From NCBI GenBank assembly GCA_029433525.1, contig JAQTIF010000001.1, positions 1,426,001 through 1,490,000 of the forward strand: DNA of 64,000 nucleotides, given 5' to 3'. This document shows positions 1-11,448 of this stretch, in pieces. Within the stretch, counting starts at the first letter, position 1. Each line of letters begins with the position of its first letter. The stretch is from Enterobacteriaceae bacterium ESL0689 (GTDB taxonomy: Bacteria; Pseudomonadota; Gammaproteobacteria; Enterobacterales; Enterobacteriaceae). The position numbers and the translations under genes are program-made. The notes under the pieces are model-generated. The model saw only the letters and a list, made by a program, of their open reading frames with translations. It searched no databases and was not told the DNA's origin.

Positions 1-68
1 CCCTGTTGATGTAATGCACTGAGCCATACTTGCCCCAGCGCACCACATCCCAGCAGGGTTATTTTCAT
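1..68 (-). CDS. panE: 2-dehydropantoate 2-reductase (ketopantoate reductase), N-terminal fragment cut by window edge
   Basis: The reverse strand starts with ATG at 68 and reads MKITLLGCGALGQVWLSALH, the N-terminus of PanE with its GxGxxG-type NADP(H)-binding loop (GCGALG). PanE reduces ketopantoate to pantoate in pantothenate (coenzyme A) biosynthesis. Only about 22 residues lie in the window; the rest is beyond position 1. An AGGAGC ribosome binding site lies at 76-81. The divergent neighbour yajQ is the same as in E. coli, which supports the call. Confidence 0.85.
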   Translation of the reverse strand, partial: MKITLLGCGALGQVWLSALHQQ

Positions 69-202
69 TATTTTTGCTCCTTAGCTGTGTCTGTCATCCG
101 TCACGCTTGTGGCACCGGGTGCTAAACTTCCGGGAGAACAAGTTGAGTTATATGATGTTATCGGTATTATGCAACTTACAGAAAACAACATGAGAGGAAA
201 AG

Positions 203-694
203 ATGCCATCGTTTGATATTGTCTCTGAAGTTGATCTTCAGGAAGTTCGCAATGCAGTAGAAAATGCGGTTCGTGAAGTAGAGTCGCGTTTTGATTTTCG
301 CCATGTTGAGGCTACTTTTGCCCTGAACGAAAAAGACAAAACGATTAAGGTGCTCAGTGAATCTGATTTTCAGGTTAACCAGTTACTGGATATTTTGCGG
401 GCGAAGTTATTAAAAAGAGGGATTGAAGGCAGCACGATTGAGGTGCCGGAGGCGTTTATCCACAGCGGCAAACAGTGGTTTGTTGAGGCAAAACTGAAAC
501 AGGGCATTGAAAGCGCCATTCAGAAAAAAATCGTCAAGCTTATCAAAGATAGCAAACTCAAAGTCCAGACGCAGATTCAGGGCGAGGAGATCCGGGTCAC
601 CGGTAAATCCCGCGATGATTTACAGGCGGTCATGGCGCTGGTTCGTGGCGGCAATTTAGGTCAGCCGTTTCAGTTTAAAAATTTCCGCGATTGA
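203..694 (+). CDS. yajQ: YajQ family nucleotide-binding protein
   Basis: This 163-residue protein matches YajQ of the UPF0234 family over its full length. Family members have two ferredoxin-like folds and bind nucleotides; a Xanthomonas relative binds cyclic di-GMP. Recognisable stretches are the N-terminal [15 protein letters not shown] and the C-terminal [15 protein letters not shown]. The start has a GAGAGGAAAAG ribosome binding site just upstream and gives the usual family length. It is divergent from panE and convergent with yajR, as in E. coli. Its physiological role in enterics is not well defined. Confidence 0.93.
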   Translation: MPSFDIVSEVDLQEVRNAVENAVREVESRFDFRHVEATFALNEKDKTIKVLSESDFQVNQLLDILRAKLLKRGIEGSTIEVPEAFIHSGKQWFVEAKLKQGIESAIQKKIVKLIKDSKLKVQTQIQGEEIRVTGKSRDDLQAVMALVRGGNLGQPFQFKNFRD

Positions 695-804
695 TGATTG
701 TGCCCCGTTTTTTGCTGGCAACCAGAGAATACCTCCCATTTATTCCTGATTGCCTGGCAGAAGATAAAAATCAGTACCACAGGCGGTTATCGCCGGGTGC
801 ATTG

Positions 805-2184
805 CTAAACAGCCCCGGCCTGCATCTCCTGCATGACACGTTCAAGCTCAGTACGATTTGTGACCTTGCTGTCTATTTTGACATACACGGAATGTTCACT
901 GGCGATAACCAGCGCCTGGGCGACACCTTTTTGCGCCAGCAGATCATCCTGTAGTGTTTCTTTTATCTTAATATGAGGGGGGATTTCGATTCGCAGGCTG
1001 CTGACATAAGCTGGCTCGTTCATCATACTGGCCACCAGTAGCCATAAAAATGCCAGCAGGGTGTTCAGCAAGAACACGGTTTGCGAATCAATGAAACCAT
1101 CGATCCAGCCGCCCAGCAGACCGCCAATCGCGACGCCAATAAATTGACAGGTCGAATAGATCCCCATTGCGGTGCCTTTATACCCGGCGGGTGACTCTTT
1201 ACTGACCAGTGAGGGCAGCAGGGCTTCCAGCATATTGAACGCGATAAAAAACAGCTGGACACCCGCCACCAGCGCCCAGAAATAGGTTCCGGCACCCCAG
1301 AGAATAATTTCCGCTACCAGCAGCAGGGCGATGCATAGCAGAAAAACTTGTTTCATCCTGCGTTTCTTTTCTGCATAAATGATAATCGGCAGAACGGAAA
1401 CAAAGGCAATTAATATCGTGAACAGATAAATTTTCCAGTGTTCTGCGGCGGGAAAATCCGCCATTTCCAGCTGGCCGGGCAAGGCAACAAAAGTCGCTAT
1501 CAGAATAGTATGCAGACACATAATGCCGAAGTTAAGCCTTAACAGCTTTGGATCGGCAAATACCTTATTAAAGGAACCCCGCACCATACCGGATTCACGG
1601 TTCAGCACATGATGATGGCTGTCAGGTATAATCCACAAGGTTAATATGATACCGATTATCGTCATCGCCGCTATCATCCAGAATAGGGCATGCAGCCCCA
1701 GATGATGCGTAATAATCGGGCCCAGAACCATAGCGATGGCAAACGTGATACCAAAACTGACACCGATAAAAGCCATCGCTTTTGTGCGGTTTTGTTCGCG
1801 GGTCAAATCAGAGAGTAACGCCATCACCGCGGCGGCAATGGCCCCGGAACCTTGCAGTGCACGACCGAGAATAATACCCCAGATCGTTGCGCTGGATGCG
1901 GCAATGATGCTGCCCAGCATAAAGATAAACAGACCACAGAGGATCAATGGTTTACGGCCAACCCGGTCAGAAAGCAGACCAACGGGAATTTGAAAAATGG
2001 CCTGAGTGAAGCCATAAATACCGATCGCCAGGCCGATAAGCGTCTCACTGGCACCCTGTAATTCCATACCATATGTGGTCAGTACCGGCAGAACCATAAA
2101 CATACCCAGCATACGCAGTGAAAATACGGTTCCCAGACCCCAGGTTGCGCGCCGTTCTCCTGGCGTCATTTTATTATCGTTCAT
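805..2184 (-). CDS. yajR: Major facilitator superfamily transporter YajR with C-terminal ferredoxin-like domain
   Basis: A 459-residue inner-membrane MFS protein with about twelve hydrophobic segments. It has the motif A loop GLLSDRVGRKPL between TM2 and TM3. A soluble C-terminal domain ends in YVKIDSKVTNRTELE, the small ferredoxin-like YAM domain that is characteristic of YajR. The start at 2184 (MNDNKMTPGERRATWG) is chosen over an in-frame extension 25 codons upstream, because it has a GAGGTGG ribosome binding site and agrees with the E. coli protein. It is a putative proton-driven drug or metabolite exporter; the substrate is unknown. Confidence 0.93.
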   Translation of the reverse strand: MNDNKMTPGERRATWGLGTVFSLRMLGMFMVLPVLTTYGMELQGASETLIGLAIGIYGFTQAIFQIPVGLLSDRVGRKPLILCGLFIFMLGSIIAASSATIWGIILGRALQGSGAIAAAVMALLSDLTREQNRTKAMAFIGVSFGITFAIAMVLGPIITHHLGLHALFWMIAAMTIIGIILTLWIIPDSHHHVLNRESGMVRGSFNKVFADPKLLRLNFGIMCLHTILIATFVALPGQLEMADFPAAEHWKIYLFTILIAFVSVLPIIIYAEKKRRMKQVFLLCIALLLVAEIILWGAGTYFWALVAGVQLFFIAFNMLEALLPSLVSKESPAGYKGTAMGIYSTCQFIGVAIGGLLGGWIDGFIDSQTVFLLNTLLAFLWLLVASMMNEPAYVSSLRIEIPPHIKIKETLQDDLLAQKGVAQALVIASEHSVYVKIDSKVTNRTELERVMQEMQAGAV

Positions 2185-2414
2185 GACCACCTCAGTTAAA
2201 AAAACTGTCACTAGTGTAATGATGGTAACTAAAAGCGTAAATAAATGTTTACTTAACAAATGTTGCGATAATATTATTCAGCAGAGAAAACTTTTCTCCA
2301 TAACCGTGAATATAACTGGCCTGGCGCTGTCAACAAGTGGCGTTCCATTTGCTGTATCCTGGTATGAAAAGGATAAAAAGGGCGATCATCCAGGGATTAC
2401 CAGGGATTAGTCGA

Positions 2415-3893
2415 TCATCCTCTTGCGCACTTACGTAAGGCCAGGTAATCCAGCAGACTACCAAGAAGTATGCCGATGAGCAGCGTCAGTGTGGCAATCT
2501 TTAATAAAGCTGGCAAGAAGAGAAACATGGTGTAATTAAGTGTATTCAGCATCATTAACAGCAATCCTGTCACCAGTAACAGGCATCCGCTTGCCAGAAT
2601 CCACAACGCCAGGGTATAAGCGCGTTGATAGTCTCTGCGCGGCATAAAACTCGCCGTATGTTGTGTATACTCCAGTGTTCGGCGACAAACCAGTAATAGC
2701 AGAATACCCGGGATAGCGGCCACTACCGAGAAGAGATAAAAAGCTGACCAGCCATGTGCCTCGACAAACCAACCGGCTATTGGGCCAGCATAGACGCGCC
2801 CAATAGCCGATAACGCCGATAACAGCGCAAACTGGGTAGCGGAAAATGATTTATTACACAATGTCATTAACAGTGCGACAAAAGCCGCAGTGCCCATACC
2901 ACTGCATAAATGTTCAAAAAATACCGCCGTCGCCATAGAATAAAGATGCTTATCACTGAGCGACAGTAGCCAGTAACCGGCATTAGCGGCCCCCTGCAAG
3001 ATGCCGAAAATCAACAGCGCACGAAACAGGCTGAGTCGCTGCATCAACACGCCGCCAAAAAGCGCGCCAGCAATGGTGGCCAGCAATCCCAGGGTTTTAT
3101 TGACCATACCGACTTCAGCGGCCTCAAAACCGATACTACGGATCAGAAATGTGGTTGTCAGGCTCATGCCAAATGCATCGCTGAGCTTATAGCAGATGAT
3201 CAGCAGAAGAATAAGCCAGGCATTATTGCGGCTAAAGAAATCACGCAAGGGTTCGACCACCGCCTGTTCGAGCGTTCCGGGAACCGCGATGATATTGTCT
3301 GCTTCGGGGGCCAGCAGCGTGGCAATGATACAAGGGATCATCAAACAGGCCATCAGCCAGTACATTCCCTGCCAGCCAAGCCAGCGATCGGCCAGCCATA
3401 GTGCTAATCCCCCGGAAACCAGCATCCCAAGGCGATAACCCAGGACACTGATGGCCGCGCCCGTACCGCGCTCTTCGGCGGGCAGGATATCCGTTTTCCA
3501 GGCATCGAACACGATATCCTGGGAAGCAGAGCAGAAAGCAATTACCACCGCGAAGATGGCTATCCAGTGAAGCTGGCTGGCAGGTTGCAGGCACCCCATG
3601 ATGGCAATCGTGATCAGTAGCAAGACCTGGGTAATCAATAACCAGCCGCGACGTCGGCCCAGAAAAGGAGGGGTATAGCGATCCATTAATGGTGACCACA
3701 GAAATTTAAACACGTAGGCCTGGCCGACCAGCGAGAAGAAGCCGATCGTTTTCAGGTCGATATTTTCAACGGTCATCCATGCCTGAAGGGTGCCAGACGT
3801 CAGCGCCAGAGGTAAGCCGGAAGAAAACCCCAGGATCAACAAAATCGCTGAAATGGGTCGTTGAAGAGTACGTAAATAAGAATAAAGGGTCAT
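2415..3893 (-). CDS. ampG: Muropeptide permease AmpG
   Basis: AmpG imports GlcNAc-1,6-anhydro-MurNAc peptides released during cell-wall turnover, using the proton gradient. The 492-residue protein closely follows E. coli AmpG, for example SGLPLALTSGTLQAWMTVEN near residue 30 and FKFLWSPLMDRYTPPFLGRR near residue 65. It has 12-14 predicted membrane helices. It lies 39 bases downstream of yajG on the same strand, the same pair as in E. coli. In organisms with inducible AmpC, AmpG also supplies the inducing muropeptide; no ampC is visible here. Confidence 0.95.
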   Translation of the reverse strand: MTLYSYLRTLQRPISAILLILGFSSGLPLALTSGTLQAWMTVENIDLKTIGFFSLVGQAYVFKFLWSPLMDRYTPPFLGRRRGWLLITQVLLLITIAIMGCLQPASQLHWIAIFAVVIAFCSASQDIVFDAWKTDILPAEERGTGAAISVLGYRLGMLVSGGLALWLADRWLGWQGMYWLMACLMIPCIIATLLAPEADNIIAVPGTLEQAVVEPLRDFFSRNNAWLILLLIICYKLSDAFGMSLTTTFLIRSIGFEAAEVGMVNKTLGLLATIAGALFGGVLMQRLSLFRALLIFGILQGAANAGYWLLSLSDKHLYSMATAVFFEHLCSGMGTAAFVALLMTLCNKSFSATQFALLSALSAIGRVYAGPIAGWFVEAHGWSAFYLFSVVAAIPGILLLLVCRRTLEYTQHTASFMPRRDYQRAYTLALWILASGCLLLVTGLLLMMLNTLNYTMFLFLPALLKIATLTLLIGILLGSLLDYLALRKCARG

Positions 3894-3932
3894 GGTTTAT
3901 GATTTAGACCCGGCGCCAGGCCGGGTCATCAG

Positions 3933-4511
3933 TTAATGTGCATTCTTTTTGATGAAATCATTGATGCTGATGTCTTGTGCCATATCGGCAATAATATCGC
4001 TAAGGACGCTGTTCACGGTACTGGCAATATTCTGGTTAGAAGCCTTAAATGCGCCATCGACCGAGTAACTGGCACGGTAATTTTTGGTCATTTTCATTCC
4101 GTTGGCAGCGGTGGCAATAATCGAGACATCTGCTTTAGTCGCAATACTGTAACGCACGTCTCCCTGGGAGACATCAGCATACAGCTTGTTCAGAATGATT
4201 TGTAAATCGGCAACCCCATTGGGGCCAATCATATAACCGCGCGCTGTCATTTGTTTTTCTAGGGCTTCCTGGAGCAGAAAACGCAGATCGCGCGAAGCAC
4301 TCAGGGGAACCTGTTGATTGTCACGGGTGACTTTCGCCAGCGCCTGATCCGGCCGTTGATCAGCCCCATTGATACTGATCGTCAACCCCATCAGGCCAGG
4401 GTCCTGTTGCGGTAGAGTGATATTGGGTGACACATTAATGGTTGCTGGTGGAGTGGTGCACCCGGCGAGTAAAAACAGAGCGATAAAAGGAAAAAATAAT
4501 TTTTTAAGCAT
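3933..4511 (-). CDS. yajG: YajG family lipoprotein
   Basis: The 192-residue protein starts with a lipoprotein signal peptide: a positive MLKK, a hydrophobic stretch and the lipobox LLAGC with lipidated Cys18. The mature part matches YajG, a conserved outer-membrane-type lipoprotein of unknown function. It is the first gene of a two-gene unit with ampG, which suggests a link to cell-wall recycling, although this is only contextual. In E. coli, bolA lies divergently upstream of yajG; here that gene is missing. Confidence 0.9.
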   Translation of the reverse strand: MLKKLFFPFIALFLLAGCTTPPATINVSPNITLPQQDPGLMGLTISINGADQRPDQALAKVTRDNQQVPLSASRDLRFLLQEALEKQMTARGYMIGPNGVADLQIILNKLYADVSQGDVRYSIATKADVSIIATAANGMKMTKNYRASYSVDGAFKASNQNIASTVNSVLSDIIADMAQDISINDFIKKNAH

Positions 4512-4990
4512 CTACAGAGCCTCAACAGATGATGTTTTTATTAAAGGAAATTGATTAACATCATATCATTGCTAATGATAAGAGGAAGTAGCAATGGCAG
4601 TAAATTCGTCACATTGTTTGTTTTATCGACGTCCATTTTTACCTTCCGCAACCGACTGACATAAGGCAAAGCATGGTATCAAACCTCGTTGATCTGTTCT
4701 TTCATCATATAACAAAATGCGCGTTTTCTGAGACAGATACGCATAACGAAGGTTTTCCGGCAACATGCGTGACTAAAAAGTAACGCATACGGTAACAGTA
4801 AACGACAACCGTTCTCGACTCACCAAAGTGATATCGGTATAATGCCGCGTCTTATTATATGAATGTCTTCGGGGTGATTCTGATGCCAGGCGTGTGATTC
4901 TGATGACAGAATACATCCCGGTTCTGTGAAGCGATGTAACAATCCGCTTTCAGAATTAACCGAGCATGGTGATTTTTTTGAGGTAACAGG
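4512..4990. other. yajG-tig intergenic region lacking bolA
   Basis: In E. coli this interval contains bolA. Here 479 bases hold no open reading frame resembling BolA on either strand, and no recognisable BolA peptide could be found in any frame. It should carry the divergent yajG promoter and the tig promoter. The stretch just before tig has a GAGGTAACAGG ribosome binding site. Confidence 0.7.
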
Positions 4991-6289
4991 ATGCAAGTTT
5001 CAGTTGAAACCACTCAGGGCCTTGGGCGCCGGGTAACGATTACCATCACTGCTGATAGCATCGAGAGTGCTGTCAAAAAAGAACTGGTCGATGTAGCGAA
5101 AAAAGTACGTATTGATGGCTTCCGTAAAGGAAAAGTGCCGATGAATGTGGTGACTCAGCGTTATGGCGCTTCTGTTCGCCAGGATGTACTGGGTGATCTG
5201 ATGAGTCGTCATTTCATTGATGCGATCATCAAAGAGAAAATAAATCCGGCGGGTGCGCCACACTATGTTCCTGGCGAATACAAAAAAGGCGAAGACTTTA
5301 CTTACTCGGTAGAGTTCGAAGTCTATCCGGAAGTGACGTTGCAGGGACTCGATACCATCGAAGTAGAAAAACCGATGGTTGAAGTGACCGAAGCAGATAT
5401 CGACGCCATGCTGGAGACGCTACGTAAACAACAGGCTGACTGGAAAGAAAAAGCCGGTGTAGCTGCAACAGAAGATCGGGTCACGATTGATTTCACCGGT
5501 TCTGTTGATGGTGAAGAGTTTGACGGCGGAAAAGCCTCTGACTTTATCCTCGCGATGGGACAGGGACGGATGATCCCGGGCTTTGAAGAAGGTATTCAGG
5601 GTCATAAAGCGGGCGAAACATTCACCATTGATGTGACTTTCCCGGAAGAGTACCACGCAGAAAACCTGAAAGGTAAAGCGGCTAAATTCGTTATTGATCT
5701 GAAAAAGGTCGAAGAGCGTGAATTACCGGAACTGACCGCTGAATTTATTCAGCGTTTTGGCGTCGCAGATGGGTCGCTGGAAGGGTTGCGTGCCGAAGTA
5801 CGTAAAAACATGGAGCGTGAACTCAAAGGCGCTGTCCGTAATCGCGTGAAATCTCAGGTTATCGAAGGTCTGCTAAAAGCCAATCCTATTGAAGTGCCCG
5901 CAGCGTTGATCGACAGCGAAATTGATGTCTTGCGTCGCCAGGCGGCTCAGCGTTTTGGTGGCCATGAAAAACAAGCCCATGAACTGCCACGTGAACTGTT
6001 CGAGGAGCAGGCGAAACGCCGGGTTATGGTCGGTTTGCTACTGGGCGAAGTGATCCGCAGCAATGAGCTGAAAGCGGACGAAGATCGAGTCAAGGATCTG
6101 ATCAGCGAGATGGCTTCAGCGTATGAAGATCCACAGGAAGTCGTTCAATATTACAGTAAAAATAAAGAACTGATGGATAATATGCGCAGCCTGGCTCTGG
6201 AAGAGCAGGCGGTTGAATTAGTCCTTGAGAAAGCAAAAGCCACTGAAAAAGAAATGGCTTTTAGCCAACTGCTCAATCAGCAAGCGTAA
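4991..6289 (+). CDS. tig: Trigger factor, ribosome-associated chaperone / peptidyl-prolyl isomerase
   Basis: Trigger factor binds ribosomal protein L23 at the exit tunnel and shields nascent chains. The 432-residue protein has the family layout. The N-terminal ribosome-binding domain carries the signature GFRKGKVP (around residue 44). An FKBP-type PPIase domain follows at about 150-245 ([19 protein letters not shown]), then the helical C-terminal arms. Length equals the E. coli protein. It precedes clpP-clpX-lon as in E. coli, giving a contiguous folding and proteolysis cluster. A strong terminator follows, so it is probably transcribed separately from clpP. Confidence 0.97.
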   Translation: MQVSVETTQGLGRRVTITITADSIESAVKKELVDVAKKVRIDGFRKGKVPMNVVTQRYGASVRQDVLGDLMSRHFIDAIIKEKINPAGAPHYVPGEYKKGEDFTYSVEFEVYPEVTLQGLDTIEVEKPMVEVTEADIDAMLETLRKQQADWKEKAGVAATEDRVTIDFTGSVDGEEFDGGKASDFILAMGQGRMIPGFEEGIQGHKAGETFTIDVTFPEEYHAENLKGKAAKFVIDLKKVEERELPELTAEFIQRFGVADGSLEGLRAEVRKNMERELKGAVRNRVKSQVIEGLLKANPIEVPAALIDSEIDVLRRQAAQRFGGHEKQAHELPRELFEEQAKRRVMVGLLLGEVIRSNELKADEDRVKDLISEMASAYEDPQEVVQYYSKNKELMDNMRSLALEEQAVELVLEKAKATEKEMAFSQLLNQQA

Positions 6290-6318
6290 CGTTGTCACGA
6301 TGTAACGTTTACAGCAGA

Positions 6319-6351
6319 ACCCGTTGCCGATAAGGCAACGGGTCTTTTTTT
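6319..6351 (+). terminator. Rho-independent terminator of tig
   Basis: A perfect 10-bp stem (ACCCGTTGCC / GGCAACGGGT) with a five-base GATAA loop is followed by a run of eight T. It lies 30 bases after the tig stop codon. Confidence 0.93.
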
Positions 6352-6610
6352 GTATGCATCACGGGCGGGTATTATTTTTTATTGGCCTCATTGCAGATCT
6401 GTCCTCGCTGCGGGTAGCGCATAGTGAAAGCGTGTTATACCTGTTATCCTGTGCATAATTGTGGTTACTGACTGCGATATCACTGCGTTATGTCACCCTG
6501 ACGTAACCAGAACGATTTTGAGTATATGAATAGAAACTCTGGCTGATTATCCGTCTGAAAGGTTACAATCAGCGTGGCAGACTTTTTTAAAATTAATTCA
6601 GGAGACGGAA

Positions 6611-7234
6611 ATGTCATACAGTGGTGAACAAGATAACCATGCATCCCAGATGGCCCTGGTACCGATGGTCATTGAACAGACTTCACGCGGTGAACGTTCT
6701 TTTGATATTTATTCTCGTCTGCTTAAAGAACGAGTCATCTTTCTGACCGGTCAGGTCGAAGATTACATGGCGAATCTGATTGTCGCGCAAATGTTGTTTC
6801 TGGAAGCAGAAAACCCGGAAAAAGACATCTATCTGTATATTAATTCTCCCGGTGGCGTCATTACGGCGGGCATGTCGATTTACGATACCATGCAATTCAT
6901 CAAACCGGATGTCAGCACTATCTGCATGGGGCAGGCCGCTTCTATGGGTGCCTTTTTGTTGACCGCGGGCGCAAAAGGCAAGCGTTTTTGCCTGCCTAAT
7001 TCACGGGTCATGATCCATCAGCCGCTCGGCGGTTTTCAGGGACAAGCAACAGATATCGAAATCCATGCCCGTGAAATCCTGAAAGTGAAATCGCGGATGA
7101 ATGAGCTGATGGCACATCACACCGGACAGTCTCTTGAACAGATCGAACGCGACACTGAACGTGACCGTTTCCTGTCAGCGAAGGAAGCTGTTGATTATGG
7201 CCTGGTGGACGATATTTTAACCCATCGTCAATGA
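6611..7234 (+). CDS. clpP: ATP-dependent Clp protease proteolytic subunit
   Basis: ClpP is the serine peptidase that forms the barrel of ClpXP and ClpAP. The 207-residue precursor equals the E. coli length. Fourteen N-terminal residues precede ALVPMVIEQ, where the mature enzyme begins after self-processing. The catalytic serine lies in GQAASMGAF, the histidine in MIHQPLGG, and the aspartate near [11 protein letters not shown] in the C-terminal third. AGGAGACGG is the ribosome binding site. clpX follows after 127 bases, the conserved clpPX order. Confidence 0.97.
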   Translation: MSYSGEQDNHASQMALVPMVIEQTSRGERSFDIYSRLLKERVIFLTGQVEDYMANLIVAQMLFLEAENPEKDIYLYINSPGGVITAGMSIYDTMQFIKPDVSTICMGQAASMGAFLLTAGAKGKRFCLPNSRVMIHQPLGGFQGQATDIEIHAREILKVKSRMNELMAHHTGQSLEQIERDTERDRFLSAKEAVDYGLVDDILTHRQ

Positions 7235-7361
7235 AAGCCAGGGTATAAATAGTGGCGCTATACTTATTTCAAAGTCAGAACGACAACAGGCAAATGGCGT
7301 CTGAGGATAGCATTTGTGTCACGATATGTGGCACAAAGAACTGATAAAGAGGTTTGGACTG

Positions 7362-8636
7362 ATGACAGATAAACGCAAAGATGGTTCGGGCAAACTGTTA
7401 TATTGCTCTTTTTGCGGCAAAAGTCAGCATGAAGTGCGTAAGCTTATCGCCGGGCCATCCGTGTATATCTGCGATGAATGCGTTGATTTATGCAATGACG
7501 TTATTCGCGAAGAGATTAAAGATATCGCGCAGCATCAAGAACGCAGTGAGCTGCCGACACCACACGAAATCCGTCGTCATCTTGATGACTATGTTATTGG
7601 CCAGGAGCAGGCAAAAAAAGTGCTGGCCGTCGCCGTATACAATCACTATAAGCGTTTGCGCAATGGTGATACTAATAACGGTGTCGAGCTGGGAAAAAGC
7701 AATATTCTGCTGATCGGACCGACAGGATCAGGGAAAACATTGCTGGCAGAAACCCTGGCGCGTTTGCTGGATGTACCTTTTACTATGGCCGATGCCACCA
7801 CACTGACGGAAGCTGGCTATGTGGGTGAAGATGTCGAAAATATTATTCAGAAGCTGCTGCAGAAATGTGATTATGATGTACAAAAAGCACAGCGCGGTAT
7901 TGTTTATATTGATGAAATCGACAAAATTTCCCGTAAATCAGAGAATCCATCGATTACCCGTGATGTCTCGGGTGAAGGTGTACAACAGGCATTACTGAAA
8001 CTGATTGAAGGCACCGTCGCGGCAGTACCTCCTCAGGGGGGGCGTAAGCATCCACAACAGGAGTTTTTACAGGTCGACACATCAAAAATCCTGTTCATCT
8101 GTGGTGGCGCATTCGCTGGTCTCGACAAGGTGATATCACATCGTGTAGAGACGGGTTCTGGGATTGGTTTTGGTGCGACAGTCAAATCACAGGCTGATAA
8201 AGCCAGTGAGGGTGAATTATTATCTCAGGTGGAACCGGAGGATTTGATTAAATTCGGTTTGATCCCTGAATTTATTGGTCGTTTACCAGTCGTGGCTTCC
8301 TTAAATGAGCTGGACGAAAAAGCGCTGATTCAGATTCTGAAAGAGCCGAAAAATGCCCTGACTAAGCAGTATCAGGCGTTGTTCAATCTGGAAGGTGTGG
8401 AACTCGAATTTCGCGATGAAGCACTGGATGCGATTGCGCAAAAAGCGATGGCGCGTAAAACCGGAGCACGTGGATTACGCTCTATTGTAGAGGCGGCTTT
8501 ACTCGATACAATGTATGATTTACCTTCAATGGAACATGTCGAAAAAGTGGTGATTGATGCTTCTGTTATCGAAGGGCAGAGTAAACCACTGTTAATGTAT
8601 GGCGCAGCGGCAACGCAACAAGCATCGGGTGAATAA
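7362..8636 (+). CDS. clpX: ClpXP protease ATP-binding subunit ClpX
   Basis: ClpX is the AAA+ unfoldase that recognises tagged substrates and feeds ClpP. The 424-residue protein starts with the zinc-binding domain (CSFC at residues 15-18, then CDEC). The AAA+ core has Walker A GPTGSGKT and Walker [11 protein letters not shown]. The IGF loop that docks on ClpP is seen as GIGFGA. The start at 7362 (MTDKRKDG) is preferred to an in-frame ATG 48 bases upstream, because it has an AAGAGG ribosome binding site and the family-typical N-terminus. Confidence 0.97.
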   Translation: MTDKRKDGSGKLLYCSFCGKSQHEVRKLIAGPSVYICDECVDLCNDVIREEIKDIAQHQERSELPTPHEIRRHLDDYVIGQEQAKKVLAVAVYNHYKRLRNGDTNNGVELGKSNILLIGPTGSGKTLLAETLARLLDVPFTMADATTLTEAGYVGEDVENIIQKLLQKCDYDVQKAQRGIVYIDEIDKISRKSENPSITRDVSGEGVQQALLKLIEGTVAAVPPQGGRKHPQQEFLQVDTSKILFICGGAFAGLDKVISHRVETGSGIGFGATVKSQADKASEGELLSQVEPEDLIKFGLIPEFIGRLPVVASLNELDEKALIQILKEPKNALTKQYQALFNLEGVELEFRDEALDAIAQKAMARKTGARGLRSIVEAALLDTMYDLPSMEHVEKVVIDASVIEGQSKPLLMYGAAATQQASGE

Positions 8637-8661
8637 TCAGCTAACTTGCTCATGTTGTTAA

Positions 8662-8690
8662 ATAAAAGGGGGCACGATCCCCTTTTTATT
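8662..8690 (+). terminator. Rho-independent terminator of clpX
   Basis: An A-rich arm and five G pair with CCCC and a T-rich arm (AAAAGGGG / CCCCTTTTT) around a short CACGAT loop. It sits 26 bases beyond the clpX stop and just before the lon promoter. Confidence 0.85.
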
Positions 8691-8707
8691 TATCCTGCAT
8701 TTCTGTC

Positions 8708-8737
8708 GTTGAATGTGTTGAATTAATCCCCATATAG
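8708..8737 (+). promoter_or_regulatory. Sigma-32 heat-shock promoter of lon
   Basis: GTTGAATG (8708-8715) and CCCCATATA (8728 onward) match the sigma-32 -35 and -10 elements, with 13 bases between TTGAAT and CCCCAT. E. coli lon has a nearly identical heat-shock promoter at the same place. Transcription would start about 80 bases before the lon ATG. Confidence 0.85.
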
Positions 8738-8822
8738 ATGACACATATGTTAACCACGACACGGTGAGGAGCCGTACCGTCGGCTTATCTGGTCTGGCGG
8801 AGTTTAAATAAGAGAGAGCTCT

Positions 8823-11177
8823 ATGAATCCTGAGCGTTCTGAACGCATCGAAATCCCCGTCTTGCCGTTGCGCGATGTGGTGGTTTATCCACACATGGTG
8901 ATCCCCTTATTTGTCGGACGGGAAAAATCCATTCGTTGTCTTGACGCAGCGATGGACCGCGATAAAAAAATTATGCTGGTCGCACAGAAAGAGGCTTCTA
9001 CGGATGAACCGGGGGTCAATGATCTATTTGCTGTCGGTACTGTGGCATCGATTTTACAGATGTTAAAGTTGCCTGATGGTACGGTCAAAGTCCTGGTAGA
9101 GGGGCTGCAACGGGCACGCATTTCTGCATTATCTGATAATGGTGAGTATTTTTCTGCAAAAGCGGAATATCTTTCATCACCGACCCTTGATGAGCGTGAA
9201 CAGGAAGTCCTGGTACGCACTGCGCTCGGGCAGTTTGAAGGCTATATTAAGCTGAATAAAAAGATCCCCCCGGAAGTCCTTGCATCGCTGAACAATATCG
9301 ATGATCCGGCACGTCTGGCTGACACCATCGCCGCACATATGCCACTCAAACTGGCAGATAAGCAATCTGTGCTGGAGATGACAGACATCAACGAACGCCT
9401 GGAATACCTGATGGCGATGATGGAATCGGAAATCGACCTGTTGCAGGTAGAAAAGCGTATTCGCAATCGGGTGAAAAAACAGATGGAAAAATCCCAGCGT
9501 GAATACTATCTGAATGAACAAATGAAAGCGATTCAGAAAGAGCTGGGTGAGATGGAAGATGCGCCGGACGAGAACGAAGTTCTGAAGCGCAAGATCGAAG
9601 CCGCCAAAATGCCGAAAGAGGCAAAAGAGAAAGCGGAAGCCGAGCTGCAAAAACTAAAAATGATGTCGCCGATGTCTGCGGAAGCGACCGTAGTCCGTGG
9701 CTATATCGACTGGATGGTGCAAGTACCGTGGAATGCGCGCAGTAAAGTTAAAAAAGATCTGCGTCAGGCGCAGGAGACGCTGGATGCTGACCACTATGGC
9801 CTCGAACGGGTCAAGGATCGCATTCTTGAGTACCTTGCGGTACAGAGCCGTGTCAATAAAATCAAGGGGCCGATCCTGTGCCTGGTAGGGCCTCCGGGGG
9901 TCGGAAAAACCTCATTGGGACAATCTATTGCCAAAGCAACCGGACGTAAATATGTGCGTATGGCGCTGGGCGGGGTACGCGATGAAGCAGAAATCCGTGG
10001 CCATCGCCGGACTTATATCGGCTCTATGCCAGGTAAACTTATTCAGAAAATGGCAAAAGTCGGGGTAAGAAACCCGTTATTCCTGCTCGATGAGATCGAC
10101 AAGATGTCTTCTGATATGCGTGGTGATCCGGCATCCGCACTACTTGAGGTGTTAGATCCTGAGCAAAATGTTGCTTTTAACGACCATTATCTGGAAGTGG
10201 ATTACGATCTCAGTGATGTCATGTTTGTCGCGACCTCGAACTCGATGAATATTCCAGCTCCTTTACTGGATCGTATGGAAGTGATTCGTCTCTCTGGTTA
10301 TACCGAAGACGAAAAGCTGAATATCGCCAAACGCCATCTGTTATCGAAACAGATTGAGCGTAATGCGTTAAAGAAAGGCGAACTCACCGTTGAAGATAGC
10401 GCGATTATCGGCATTATTCGCTATTACACCCGTGAAGCGGGGGTGCGTGGTCTTGAACGAGAAATCTCGCGATTATGTCGTAAAGCAGTCAAACAGCTGC
10501 TGCTGGATAAAGATCTGAAACATATTACGATTACCGGTGATAATCTCCATGATTACCTCGGTGTGCAGCGCTATGACTATGGTCGTGCCGATAGCGAAAA
10601 CCGGGTTGGCCAGGTAACGGGACTGGCATGGACCGAAGTCGGCGGCGATTTACTGACGATTGAAACCGCCTGTGTTCCCGGAAAAGGTAAACTCACCTAT
10701 ACCGGATCACTGGGTGAAGTGATGCAGGAGTCCATCCAGGCCGCATTGACGGTAGTACGTGCGCGTGCCGATAAACTGGGGATTAATCCAGACTTTTACG
10801 AAAAACGTGATATCCATGTCCATGTTCCGGAGGGTGCGACACCGAAAGATGGGCCCAGTGCGGGTATCGCCATGTGTACCGCACTGGTATCTTGCCTGAC
10901 GGGTAACCCGGTTCGTGCTGATGTCGCGATGACAGGCGAAATTACCTTGCGTGGGCTGGTATTGCCGATCGGCGGTCTGAAAGAAAAACTGCTGGCCGCA
11001 CACCGTGGTGGAATCAAAACCGTTTTGATCCCTGATGAAAACAAACGTGACCTTGAAGAAATTCCAGAGAACGTGATCGCGGATTTAGATATCCATCCGG
11101 TAAAATGTATCGAAGAAGTTTTGACCCTGGCATTGCAGAATGCGCCGTTGGGTATGCAGGTGATGAGCACTAAATAG
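8823..11177 (+). CDS. lon: ATP-dependent endopeptidase La (Lon)
   Basis: Lon degrades misfolded proteins and short-lived regulators such as SulA and RcsA in E. coli. The 784-residue protein equals the E. coli length. It has an N-terminal substrate-binding domain, a coiled region near residues 190-260, and an AAA+ module with Walker A GPPGVGKT and Walker [10 protein letters not shown]. The C-terminal protease domain has catalytic Ser in [10 protein letters not shown] (about residue 679) and Lys in KLLAAHRGG (about 722). A GAGAGAG ribosome binding site precedes the ATG. It is driven by the heat-shock promoter upstream. Confidence 0.98.
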   Translation: MNPERSERIEIPVLPLRDVVVYPHMVIPLFVGREKSIRCLDAAMDRDKKIMLVAQKEASTDEPGVNDLFAVGTVASILQMLKLPDGTVKVLVEGLQRARISALSDNGEYFSAKAEYLSSPTLDEREQEVLVRTALGQFEGYIKLNKKIPPEVLASLNNIDDPARLADTIAAHMPLKLADKQSVLEMTDINERLEYLMAMMESEIDLLQVEKRIRNRVKKQMEKSQREYYLNEQMKAIQKELGEMEDAPDENEVLKRKIEAAKMPKEAKEKAEAELQKLKMMSPMSAEATVVRGYIDWMVQVPWNARSKVKKDLRQAQETLDADHYGLERVKDRILEYLAVQSRVNKIKGPILCLVGPPGVGKTSLGQSIAKATGRKYVRMALGGVRDEAEIRGHRRTYIGSMPGKLIQKMAKVGVRNPLFLLDEIDKMSSDMRGDPASALLEVLDPEQNVAFNDHYLEVDYDLSDVMFVATSNSMNIPAPLLDRMEVIRLSGYTEDEKLNIAKRHLLSKQIERNALKKGELTVEDSAIIGIIRYYTREAGVRGLEREISRLCRKAVKQLLLDKDLKHITITGDNLHDYLGVQRYDYGRADSENRVGQVTGLAWTEVGGDLLTIETACVPGKGKLTYTGSLGEVMQESIQAALTVVRARADKLGINPDFYEKRDIHVHVPEGATPKDGPSAGIAMCTALVSCLTGNPVRADVAMTGEITLRGLVLPIGGLKEKLLAAHRGGIKTVLIPDENKRDLEEIPENVIADLDIHPVKCIEEVLTLALQNAPLGMQVMSTK

Positions 11178-11448
11178 TGACGCCACGCAAATTATGCTAA
11201 AAAAAATAAGATCGGTAAGTGGATTGGCACTTGCCAGTCTTTTTAGGTATCGCTAGTTTAGGTGCCTGCAAAGCGGTAAGAGTACGAACCGAAAAGGATG
11301 TGACAGTCGTGAATGGCAAAATCGATGTGTTAAGGTAATCTGCAGCAAATGCACTTGCAACCTGAGACATAACAGGTATAACTATTGCGCGGTCACACAC
11401 ATGAAGGATTCGGGTGTGATATAAATTATAAAGAGAGGAAGAGAAACA

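Noticed and set aside
7314-7361. Sixteen-codon N-terminal extension of ClpX
   Set aside because: The downstream ATG at 7362 has the ribosome binding site and gives the conserved MTDKRKDG start with the zinc domain at the usual place.
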